Shown here: piece after piece, positions 33,934 through 41,312 of the stretch
Layout of the letters: each line of letters starts with the position of its first letter
How positions within the stretch are numbered: the stretch's first letter is position 1
DNA from: CAKUIA01 sp044433115
GTDB taxonomy: Bacteria; Verrucomicrobiota; Verrucomicrobiia; Opitutales; Intestinicryptomonadaceae
Reading direction: 5' to 3'
NCBI GenBank assembly: GCA_044433115.1
Contig: JAWXTY010000020.1
Coordinates: 1-41,312, forward strand
Length of the DNA: 41,312 nt
The notes under the pieces: generated by a model
Databases searched by the model: none
What the model saw: only the letters and a program-made list of their open reading frames with translations
Told to the model about the DNA's origin: nothing
Made by a program: the position numbers and the translations under genes

Positions 33934-35231
33934 TCCTCTTTCTTTTTTGGATACGAGCCTTTTAGAGCGTAGAGTAGAATTACGATTTCGCAAAAGATAG
34001 CTATAGTCCAAGTCCAACGCCAAGAGCCTATGACATCTGCAAATATTCCTTGAAATACAGGGAACACTGCTCCTCCGAATACGCCACACATAAATATACC
34101 AGACGCCTTTGCAGTATACTCCTTTAAGCCCTCTACAGACAATGTAAATACGCAACTCCACATAACAGAGTGGAACAAGCCCACAAGTGCTATAAGCCAA
34201 ATATTGTTAAATATTATAGCCAAGCTCAAAAACAAAACAGCAAGGAGAGTAGAAGCCACTAATTGCACTCTTGGGCGAACACTACTTAGCGTGCTAGAAA
34301 TCATTCTACCAATCATAATAGAGCCCCAATATATAGTAGCAATAAGTGCTGGCATACCTAAATTATAGCCTCCTATAACTAAGTCATTATATCCAAAAAA
34401 GCTGAGAGTTCCTTGTAGTTCGTGAGCGTATAAATTTATATTTGCCCCAATGCAAACTTCAGCTCCCACATAGAAGAATATAGCAATTACCCCCAACTTA
34501 AAGTGTCTAAAAGACCAGATACTTTCCTTAGGAGCATTTTGTGAACTTTGCCTTGTGTGGGCTAAATCTGGTATAGGCATACGCATAGTTAGAAGCGTAA
34601 CAGCAACTACCAATAACATTAGCACAAAGAAAGGCGTCAATAGCTGATTTACATCTACGCTATCCATCGTCCTACCTGCAAATATAACTATAGTAATAAA
34701 AAATGGTGCAATAGTTGTACCAAAAGAGGCTATACCACAAACGATATTCATTCTTTGCACAGGCTGAGTGCCTGCCAAGTCGTATCCAGCTATATAGGGA
34801 TTTACCACAACTTGCGTAACAGCTGCAGAGCTACCTGCTAAGTATGAGCCTACAAGAAAAATAAAGTATCCATAAGGGATAGCAATCTCGCCTACTTGCA
34901 ATATAGCATCTTTAAAACTCACAGAAAATAATGCTGACAAAAAGAACATCAACAAGCCAAATATCATAAATATCAAGGCTCGAATTAGAGTTCTTTTGTA
35001 GGCATATTTATTGAGCCACTTTCCTCCAATGGGGCTACTTATCAAGTAACCCAAGAAGAAAAAGAAAGAAATTAGAGTTGCAAAAGTATTCTTTAAAAAA
35101 CCTGCGTCGCCTAAAAATGCAGTTCTTAAAGGAGCTTGCAGTTGCCCATTTATAGTAGTTATGAAGCCTACTATAAGAAAATAGATAAAAGCAAGTATGA
35201 CGAAAGGTTTTAAAGAATTTTTCTCTTGCAT
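33930..35231 (-). CDS. MFS sugar transporter, FHS (FucP/glucose) family
   Basis: The 433-residue, 12-helix proton-coupled importer shows TTINGQLQAPLR in helix 1, FFFFLGYLISSPIGGKWL and VVVNPYIA of the fucose/galactose/glucose-proton symporter family. Its start lies 1 bp after the mannitol dehydrogenase stop, so all three sugar genes form one unit. The context predicts uptake of mannitol, fructose or a related sugar. Stop codon overlaps the convergent HxlR gene. Confidence 0.88.
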   Translation of the reverse strand: MQEKNSLKPFVILAFIYFLIVGFITTINGQLQAPLRTAFLGDAGFLKNTFATLISFFFFLGYLISSPIGGKWLNKYAYKRTLIRALIFMIFGLLMFFLSALFSVSFKDAILQVGEIAIPYGYFIFLVGSYLAGSSAAVTQVVVNPYIAGYDLAGTQPVQRMNIVCGIASFGTTIAPFFITIVIFAGRTMDSVDVNQLLTPFFVLMLLVVAVTLLTMRMPIPDLAHTRQSSQNAPKESIWSFRHFKLGVIAIFFYVGAEVCIGANINLYAHELQGTLSFFGYNDLVIGGYNLGMPALIATIYWGSIMIGRMISSTLSSVRPRVQLVASTLLAVLFLSLAIIFNNIWLIALVGLFHSVMWSCVFTLSVEGLKEYTAKASGIFMCGVFGGAVFPVFQGIFADVIGSWRWTWTIAIFCEIVILLYALKGSYPKKKED

Positions 35232-35232
35232 A

Positions 35233-36657
35233 TTATAAATCCTTTAAAATATCTAAGATTTTGTTTTCGCAAACTTTCTTATACATAACTAAATATAAAT
35301 CCACAAATTCCTTATATTCAGCTAAATCTATTGCGTTAAATGCACTTAGCTTCAAGAAGCCCAAGTCGTCATTTTCGGCGATGATAGTTTTATCTGCCTC
35401 GCTTAATTGAGGTTCTTGAACTTCAAAATCTACTCCATTATCATCTATATGCAAAGCCAAGTAGCGTCTGTAGCAAGCGAACAAAAAGGCAAGTCTCTTT
35501 AGTTGAGCCTTATCTTTAAGCATCTTAGCTAAGTTTGGCATAATGTATACAGGGAATTTTGATATACCATCAAAGCATAGCCTTGCAATTTGGTCGCTTA
35601 CAGTGTGGTTTGCAAAACGCTCGACTAGAGTTTGCTTATACACTTCTAAGTCTATATTGCGAGGAGCAGGAACGTAAGGCGTTATATCTATATCCATAAA
35701 TTCCTTTACGAAATTAATAATGATAGGGTCGCTCATAGCGTCGTCTACTTTTCTGTAGCCTGCCAAAAATGATGGGTACGACAATAGAGTATGCGATGCG
35801 TTAAGAAGGCTAAGCTTCATATTTTCATAAGAAGAAACGTCGTCAGTAAATTCAACTCCAAGCTTTTCCCAAGCAGGTCTGCCTGCAATGAAATTATCCT
35901 CAATAACCCATTGAATAAAGTCCTCACAATATATAGGGGCTAAGTCCTCTACGCCAATTTCTGCGTTGATTTTTTGCCTATCTTCCTCTCTAACTGCAGG
36001 GGTAATTCTGTCTACCATTGAATTAGGGAAACTCACATTATCAGCTGTCCAAGCATATAAATTTTCGTCTTGAGCCTTAATGAAACTAGAGAACACACGC
36101 TTTGCAGTGTTTCCATTATGTTGCAAATTGTCGCAAGATAATATAGTTACAGCCCCTGCCCCATTTTGCATACGCATACGCAAAGCCTGAGCTACATATC
36201 CAAAAACAGTTTTAGGGCTTTGAGGATTTTCTAAATCTGCCTTAACTTGAGGATTATCCAAATTAAACTCGCCTGTAGCCTTATCTAAATTATAACCACC
36301 TTCAGTGATAGTCATAGATATAATCTTGATTTCAGGCGAAGCCAACTTATCCAAAATAGCCTGACTGTCATTGTGCAAAACTTCTTTGATAGCATTAATT
36401 TCATAAGCTTCATTTACGCCATCTCTGCCACAAACTAAGAGATTATAATTGAAATTTTGGCTCTTTAAAGACTCAACTAATTTTGCGTCATACTCCAATA
36501 GAGCTATGCCACACAAAGCCCAATTTTGCTGAGAGTCATCTTCTAAAATCAAATTTGTATAATAAGCTTGGTGAGCTCTATGAAAGTTGCCAACTCCAAT
36601 ATGAGCAATGCCTGCTTTGATGTTATCTTTGTTATATTTAGTTTTTTGTAATTTCAT
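35233..36657 (-). CDS. mannitol dehydrogenase-family polyol dehydrogenase
   Basis: This NAD-dependent long-chain polyol dehydrogenase probably oxidises mannitol to fructose. IAHIGVGNFHRAHQAYYT (17-34) is the nucleotide-binding start. TITEGGYNLD (116-125), DNVSFPNSMVDRITP (206-220) and the catalytic KLSLLNASH (Lys281, Asn286, His289; KxxxxNxxH) are in place. The 474-residue length fits the MtlK/mannitol 2-dehydrogenase group; arabinitol or mannonate forms cannot be excluded. It follows fructokinase by 11 bp, which favours fructose as product. Confidence 0.9.
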   Translation of the reverse strand: MKLQKTKYNKDNIKAGIAHIGVGNFHRAHQAYYTNLILEDDSQQNWALCGIALLEYDAKLVESLKSQNFNYNLLVCGRDGVNEAYEINAIKEVLHNDSQAILDKLASPEIKIISMTITEGGYNLDKATGEFNLDNPQVKADLENPQSPKTVFGYVAQALRMRMQNGAGAVTILSCDNLQHNGNTAKRVFSSFIKAQDENLYAWTADNVSFPNSMVDRITPAVREEDRQKINAEIGVEDLAPIYCEDFIQWVIEDNFIAGRPAWEKLGVEFTDDVSSYENMKLSLLNASHTLLSYPSFLAGYRKVDDAMSDPIIINFVKEFMDIDITPYVPAPRNIDLEVYKQTLVERFANHTVSDQIARLCFDGISKFPVYIMPNLAKMLKDKAQLKRLAFLFACYRRYLALHIDDNGVDFEVQEPQLSEADKTIIAENDDLGFLKLSAFNAIDLAEYKEFVDLYLVMYKKVCENKILDILKDL

Positions 36658-36668
36658 AATGTATCTTT

Positions 36669-37544
36669 CTATGTTAAATGTTTAGGGAAAATTGGCGTTG
36701 CAGTCTCTTGCATACATACAAAAGTAGCTACTTGATTTGCGTGTTCGTTAATTTCGTCTAAGGGCTTTTTAGCAAGGTAGTCCATACAAAAAGTCGCTGT
36801 AAAACTATCGCCTGCTCCCACAGAATTTATAGCCTTTCCCTCGCAACCAGAATGTTCGCTAATCTCGTCTTTAGATAATAATACGCTACCTTTTGCCCCT
36901 CTTGAATATATAATTATATCCAAATCAAACTTTTCTCTAAGACTTTTTAACTGCTCTTGGCTATCGCCATTTAGCTCGTATAATTCAGCTAAAACTGGCA
37001 ATTCGTCGTCGCTCAACTTCAATATATTAGCAAGCTCTAAAGACTCTGCAATTAGCTCTTTGCTATAGAAATTCTGTCTTAGGTTTATATCAAAAATCTT
37101 TAGAGAATTTGCAGGCATAGCCCTTAAAAACTTTTGTACGCTCTTTCTTGAAACTTCACTACGCTGAGCAAGGCTACCAAAACAACAAGCCGAAACATTT
37201 TTAGCTAAGTCCTCTGCCCTTTCGTCGAAATCTATAGCGTCCCAAGCCACATTCTCGCATATATTATATGTAGGCTTTCCATTGCCATCTAGCTCAACTA
37301 AGACAGTGCCAGTAGGCAACTTAGCATTTCTTTGAATATGAGAAGTATCTAAATTATGCTCTTTTATAATCTCTAAAATTTCATCGCCTAATTCATCGCT
37401 ACCTACAGCACTTAGAGCAATTCCCTCAGCACCAAATTGAGAGCAGTGAAAAGCAAAATTCATAGGAGCCCCCCCTAGCTTTTTGCCACTAGGAAATATA
37501 TCCCACAATATTTCACCAATACCAACTACTACATTTTTTTTCAT
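36669..37544 (-). CDS. fructokinase (PfkB family)
   Basis: The enzyme phosphorylates fructose to fructose 6-phosphate. The 291-residue ribokinase-fold protein has GEILWDIFPSGKKLGGAPMN at the N-terminus, NFAFHCSQFGAEGIALSAVG and the C-terminal PfkB signature GAGDSF with catalytic Asp246. The KLGGAPMNFA segment is typical of sugar kinases acting on fructose. AAAAGGAA ahead of the ATG is the ribosome site. TTGACT about 15-20 bp before an AT-rich hexamer upstream may be the promoter. The product feeds the PPi-phosphofructokinase encoded elsewhere in the window. Confidence 0.9.
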   Translation of the reverse strand: MKKNVVVGIGEILWDIFPSGKKLGGAPMNFAFHCSQFGAEGIALSAVGSDELGDEILEIIKEHNLDTSHIQRNAKLPTGTVLVELDGNGKPTYNICENVAWDAIDFDERAEDLAKNVSACCFGSLAQRSEVSRKSVQKFLRAMPANSLKIFDINLRQNFYSKELIAESLELANILKLSDDELPVLAELYELNGDSQEQLKSLREKFDLDIIIYSRGAKGSVLLSKDEISEHSGCEGKAINSVGAGDSFTATFCMDYLAKKPLDEINEHANQVATFVCMQETATPIFPKHLT

Positions 37545-37704
37545 AAATAAATTCCTTTTAATCTTAAAATTAAACCCCTTATAATTTGTCTTAAGTTCTA
37601 TATATTTAGGAATTTCAAGTCAAGCAAAATTGGGAAAATCTTAAATAGAAAGATTTATTAAAATATCGTAATAAATGCGTAGATTTAATTTATTATTTTT
37701 AGAA

Positions 37705-38715
37705 TTAGCTAAAATAAATCTTTGCATCGTCCTTGGAAATATCTTGAAGGTTTAGATAGCGACTTCTAAGTAAATCGAGGTTGTAATGCCCCATATTTAG
37801 CTGAAGTTGTTTTAGGTCTCTATAATGCTTAATATAATAAGAGGCGTAAGTGTGGCGAAGAACGTCGTTTATCCAAGTTTCAAAGCCAGCTTTTTTGCGA
37901 AGAGCCTTCCATTTATTAATCCAATTTTGAGGCAATATTGAAGATTTAACAAGAGTTGGGTTTTTCTTTATTAAGTTATTTAAGTAAAGATTTAGAGCCT
38001 TACAAATTTCTATATGCCTACAGCCTCCTGTTTTAGATGTATTAGAGCGTATGCTGATGATATTTTCCTTTAGGTTTATGTCTTTCCAAGAAATGCGACG
38101 AAGTTCTTGAGGGCGAACACCAGCCCAAATAAGAAGAGCTAAGCCAACTTGACAATCTTTAAATTCTGGGCGTTTAGCAGTTTTAATTAGAGCTTTAATT
38201 TCTTTTATGCTAAGAGCCTTAATTTCATTTTCTATAACCTTTCGTTTTTTTATAAGCTTAATAGGGTTACGCTGAGTCCACTCTTGAGACAAGGCATAAT
38301 TAAAGAAAGTGCTTAACATTCTAATAGCCTTATTATACTGTTGTGCAGTTTCAAAAGTTTTGCTTAGCCAAAGTTCCAAGTCAGAAAGTTTTATCTGAGA
38401 TATATTCATTTTCGTATATTCTGGGCAAGTTTTAAAAAGCCTACGCCCCAAATATTTTATATCCTTAATAGAGGCAGGGCGAAGCTCTAACTTAGTTTTT
38501 ATATATAAATTAAAGCCCTCTTCCACAGACATTTCTTTAATATTAGAATGTTCTATACCTAAATTTAGAATTTTAGCACAAAACTGCATATCACTTAACT
38601 TAGTGTTTTTAGGTTTAAAATCCAGTGTATTTTTTACAATTCTTATACAATCCAATACAGAAATATCAGCCCCCTCTAATAATTTTCGAGCCAAAACAGC
38701 TTCATTTTTTTGCAT
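37705..38715 (-). CDS. tyrosine site-specific recombinase
   Basis: The protein has an N-terminal SAM-like core-binding domain (up to about 150) and a tyrosine-recombinase catalytic domain. Catalytic points are the first Arg in AGVRPQELRR, Lys in NTSKTGG, LRHTY for the second Arg, MGH and the nucleophile Tyr in LRSRYLNL. The His of the HxxR box is replaced by Asp (DVLRH), as in some other family members. I chose the ATG at 38715 because TTGACA and AGATAA (38783-38754) would place the transcript start after the alternative ATG at 38769. The protein is intact. It is divergent from the surface-protein gene, with inverted repeats between them. It may be an integrase remnant or a DNA-inversion enzyme. 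Confidence 0.88.
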   Translation of the reverse strand: MQKNEAVLARKLLEGADISVLDCIRIVKNTLDFKPKNTKLSDMQFCAKILNLGIEHSNIKEMSVEEGFNLYIKTKLELRPASIKDIKYLGRRLFKTCPEYTKMNISQIKLSDLELWLSKTFETAQQYNKAIRMLSTFFNYALSQEWTQRNPIKLIKKRKVIENEIKALSIKEIKALIKTAKRPEFKDCQVGLALLIWAGVRPQELRRISWKDINLKENIISIRSNTSKTGGCRHIEICKALNLYLNNLIKKNPTLVKSSILPQNWINKWKALRKKAGFETWINDVLRHTYASYYIKHYRDLKQLQLNMGHYNLDLLRSRYLNLQDISKDDAKIYFS

Positions 38716-38753
38716 ATAGTTATTTTTAGTTTTTTTATTTATTTGTCTATTAT

Positions 38754-38783
38754 TTATCTGTGTATACATAATACATATGTCAA
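38754..38783 (-). promoter_or_regulatory. predicted promoter of the recombinase
   Basis: On the minus strand, a perfect TTGACA (38783-38778) is followed 18 bp later by AGATAA (38759-38754). The start would be near 38747. The 15-bp inverted-repeat arm 38761-38775 lies in the spacer, so binding or recombination there would affect expression. Confidence 0.5.
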
Positions 38784-38954
38784 CACTATTTTTTGAAATT
38801 TCCTTAAAACTTCTTGTATTAATGCTTCTTAGGGTATTGTCCTATTCAAATAAATACTATAAAATTTTTCATTGAACAAAGCTCCCAAAGGTCGATAATT
38901 ATAGTAAACAAGCCACTTTGCAAGCAATTGAACTAAGGCTGTATTATGTATACA
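38761..38954. repeat. 15-bp perfect inverted repeat flanking 164 bp
   Basis: TGTATACATAATACA (38761-38775) and its exact reverse complement (38940-38954) enclose a 164-bp AT-rich segment between the recombinase and surface-protein genes. The segment has no ORF of note. It contains a possible plus-strand promoter, TTGTCC (38837-38842) and TATAAA (38858-38863), with short 15-bp spacing. Confidence 0.8.
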
Positions 38955-38969
38955 GTACTTTAACCATCA

Positions 38970-39081
38970 AACACTTAAATATCCCTATGTTTTTTTAGTT
39001 TAGTTTAGTTTAGTTTAACATAGCATAAGAAAGTGGGCTATTTGTATTTTTTTGCTAGCTTTCTTTGGGTATTTAAGTGTT
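38970..39081 (+). other. compact three-helix (three-way junction) fold
   Basis: An outer stem (AACACTTAAATATCCC 38970-38985 with GGGTATTTAAGTGTT 39067-39081, one bulge) encloses two inner hairpins. The first is CTATGTT 38985-38991 with AACATAG 39017-39023. The second is AAGAAAG 39027-39033 with CTTTCTT 39059-39065, plus CTA/TAG. The helices abut with zero to three linker bases. It ends 39 bp before the surface-protein ATG, so it could be a 5' leader RNA or a recombination/cruciform site. Confidence 0.6.
38994..39017 (+). repeat. (TTTAG)n microsatellite, 4.8 copies
   Basis: Four full TTTAG units and a final TTTA form a pentanucleotide run inside the loop of the first inner hairpin, about 100 bp before the surface-protein ATG. 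Such short tandem arrays change length by polymerase slippage. Confidence 0.9.
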
Positions 39082-39120
39082 CCTTTTACTAACTAAAAAA
39101 AAACTTAAATACACAACAAA

Positions 39121-41312
39121 TGAAAAAACTAGTGCCTTATGATTTAAAAAAATCATTTCTTGGTTTAATATCCATCTTTGCGACTGCAGGGATATTAAAC
39201 GCCGAAAATAGTTCTAATTATACCCTAAGCGAAGGAGATGACAGTAATTTTGTAATTACAAAATATTCTCTAAGCACAAATTCCGAAGGGGAAATTAGCT
39301 ATAGCCCAATAAGCTATAATCTTGCCATAAATAATCTAATACTAGATGAAAGTGGTGGTAATTACATCTACTACAAGTGGAGTGTAGACGAAACCACAGG
39401 CAACAGAAGCCTAGTAGAAGTAGATAGCGAAAGCGAAGCAGACTTCTATGTGGAGTATGCCAATAGTTCCACATCTACAATAAGTTCACTTACAGAAAGT
39501 TTTTCAAGTGCTACTTATGGCGAGGGCGATGGAGTCCTTTACTATAAATGGGACGACACGGATAGTCTAAAATTACTAAGTACTACAAGTGCTAGTGATG
39601 CGAACATCTCTGTATACTACGATAATGTTGTGCAGTACGAGAGTACTACAAATGCAACAATTTATTATGACATAGCTACAGGAAGTTTTAGCACATCAAC
39701 TTTAGATCTTTCTATAAACTATCAAAATTATTCATCTATTACTTTAGAAGTAAATGCTAGTGGAAATATTGAAATAAGCGATACTTTAACTTCTACAGGT
39801 GATAGAGTTACAAACCCAACGACAAGTATTAAAAATGATTTTGTTGCTATCGAAACTAGTGCAACTACTACTGTATACGGAGGTGTAATTTCCAATAATG
39901 CAAATAATAGCGAAGTTGGTATTTCTGGTAATTTTGTAGATAACTCTGTTTATGCTAATTCATCAAGCTACACATCGGCTTCTGGTTATGGTGGTGTGAT
40001 TTCTAATTATGCAAACAATAATACTGATGCCAAGTTAGGCGATATATCAGGTACGTTTATTGTTAATTATGTAAATGCAGAAAGAACCTATTCTTCTATG
40101 GGAGGGACTTCTGTGTACGCATACGGAGGTGCGATTTCTAACTATACAGATAAGGATACATTCGGTTATAACTCTGAAGTAGGCGATATATCAGGTGTAT
40201 TTATAGGTAACTATACTTCTGCGTATTCTTACTCTGCTGGTGGGGCGATTTCTAATTATTCATATTCAAACTACGGCACAAGCTATGATTATGGCAGTGA
40301 TACTACTTCTTCTATTATGGGAAATATTGAAGGTATATTTATAGCTAATTATGCTGAATCTACAAATTCTTCAGCTTATGGTGGGGCGATTTACAACAGT
40401 GGAGATTTTCATGAGTATTTTTCAGCCTCAATGGGTAATATTACTGCAGACTTTATTGGCAATTATGCCAAAGGAGGCGATAGCTATGGCAATGCTCAAG
40501 GTGGGGCGATTTATTCTAATAATGCAACTATAGGTGCTATTTCAGGTGATTTTATTGGCAATTATGTTGATGGAACTAATTGGTCTCTAGGTGGGGCGAT
40601 TTATTTGGGATATGGATCTACAGATAGTATCACAGGTGATTTTATTGGCAATTATGCTTATAATACAAATCAAAGTAATGGTGGGGCGATTTATAATTAT
40701 GCTTATTCTACCATTGGAAGCATTTCAGGCAATTTTATTGGTAACTATGCCGAAGCTAATAACACTTACGGCGGTGCGATTTCTAATTATGGAGCTTACG
40801 CAGAAATAAAAGAAATTAGTGGAGATTTTATTGCTAATTATGTTGAAGCTACTGAAGTTGCTATTGGTGGTGCTATTTATAATAATATTTTCGGAACTAT
40901 AGGCAACATCACAGGTGATTTTATTGGCAATTATGCGACCTCAACTGGCTCTGTTGCTAGAGGTGGAGCGATAGCGAATAATGGGGTTCTTTATGACTAC
41001 TTCGATGGTACATACGAATACATTATGACAATAGGCAACATCTCTGGCGATTTTGTTGGCAATTATGTTGATTCTAGTGCCTCAGTTGCTCAAGGTGGGG
41101 CAATCTATAATTATGCTTATAATTACATTTATTCTTCTGGTTATACTGCAACAGCAAGTATAGGCAACATCACTGGCGACTTTGTTGCAAATTATGCAAC
41201 TTCTAGTGCATCTTATGCTCAAGGTGGGGCAATTTATAATTATGCGTATGCGGGAACAGCAACTATAGGCGACATCACTGGCGACTTTGTTGCTAATTAC
41301 GCAACTTCAAGT
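39121..41312 (+). CDS. Pmp-like surface protein with GGAI/FxxN repeats, 3' end outside window
   Basis: The frame opens at ATG 39121 and has no stop to the window end (at least 730 residues). The product begins MKKLVPYDLKKSFLGLISIF with a signal peptide ending near LNA|EN. Residues 30-240 include two YYKW modules. From about residue 245 there are some 13 repeats of about 35-45 residues, each with GG(A/V)I(Y/S)N and, later, GxIxGDF(I/V)xN. These are the GGA(I/L/V) and FxxN tetrapeptides of chlamydial polymorphic membrane proteins and related beta-helix autotransporters. A C-terminal beta-barrel is expected beyond the window. No Shine-Dalgarno is seen. Confidence 0.85.

Noticed and set aside
38761..39081. 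CRISPR array or origin of replication in the repeat-rich intergenic region
   Set aside because: The repeats are inverted pairs and a 5-bp microsatellite. There are no regularly spaced direct repeats, cas genes or DnaA boxes.
40351..40809. Plus-strand ORFs at 40351-40533 and 40591-40809
   Set aside because: They are out-of-frame readings of the repetitive surface-protein gene, which is open in its own frame throughout.

Overview
The window is an AT-rich bacterial chromosome segment with tightly packed operons. Its gene content suggests a Gram-negative, probably host- or gut-associated bacterium. Three features hint at the Planctomycetota-Verrucomicrobiota-Chlamydiota superphylum: a GGAI/FxxN surface protein like the chlamydial Pmp autotransporters, a Ser/Thr kinase next to an ECF-type sigma factor, and Sel1-repeat proteins. 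This placement is inference; no rRNA or other taxonomic marker gene is present.

Layout. 1-1.45 kb holds the 3' end of a Sel1-repeat gene and a zinc-ribbon membrane protein, closed by a strong terminator. A group II intron remnant follows (about 1510-1690). 1.7-3.9 kb (minus) is a kinase-DUF805 / ECF sigma / small-protein operon. 4.0-9.4 kb (minus) is an overlapping operon mqnE-mqnA-mqnC-mqnD-mqnB-xseA. It is divergent from 9.5-15.2 kb (plus): a UbiA-type prenyltransferase, ubiX, ubiD, an AmaP/Asp23-like membrane protein, a ThiE-like enzyme and a PPi-type phosphofructokinase. Together the two arms encode the futalosine menaquinone pathway from chorismate to demethylmenaquinone; only the final methyltransferase is missing.

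15.2-26.0 kb (minus) is a nitrogen-scavenging operon: an ABC importer (binding protein, permease, ATPase), three DUF1989 proteins (one UAAP1-like, two UAAP2-like), a 425-nt hairpin-rich spacer, a biotin-dependent urea/guanidine carboxylase and allophanate hydrolase. The expected output is ammonium from guanidine or urea. After a potassium channel, an initiator tRNA and a large secreted Sel1-repeat protein comes glutamine synthetase III (30.2-32.3 kb). Both the importer operon and the glutamine synthetase have a near-perfect sigma-54 promoter and, 100-150 bp upstream, two copies of one 14-bp site (ACAAWTTTGTAGTT). This describes a local nitrogen regulon.

32.6-33.9 kb (plus) holds a DMT-like permease and an HxlR regulator with a perfect palindromic operator. 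33.9-37.5 kb (minus) is a mannitol/fructose operon: fructokinase, mannitol dehydrogenase-family enzyme and FHS-type sugar transporter. 37.7-41.3 kb holds a tyrosine recombinase divergent from the Pmp-like protein, which runs off the window. The DNA between them carries a perfect 15-bp inverted repeat, a (TTTAG)n microsatellite and a compact three-helix fold, a combination suggestive of switchable surface-protein expression. The two best candidates for undescribed biology are this recombinase/surface-protein control region and the shared sigma-54/14-mer nitrogen regulon.
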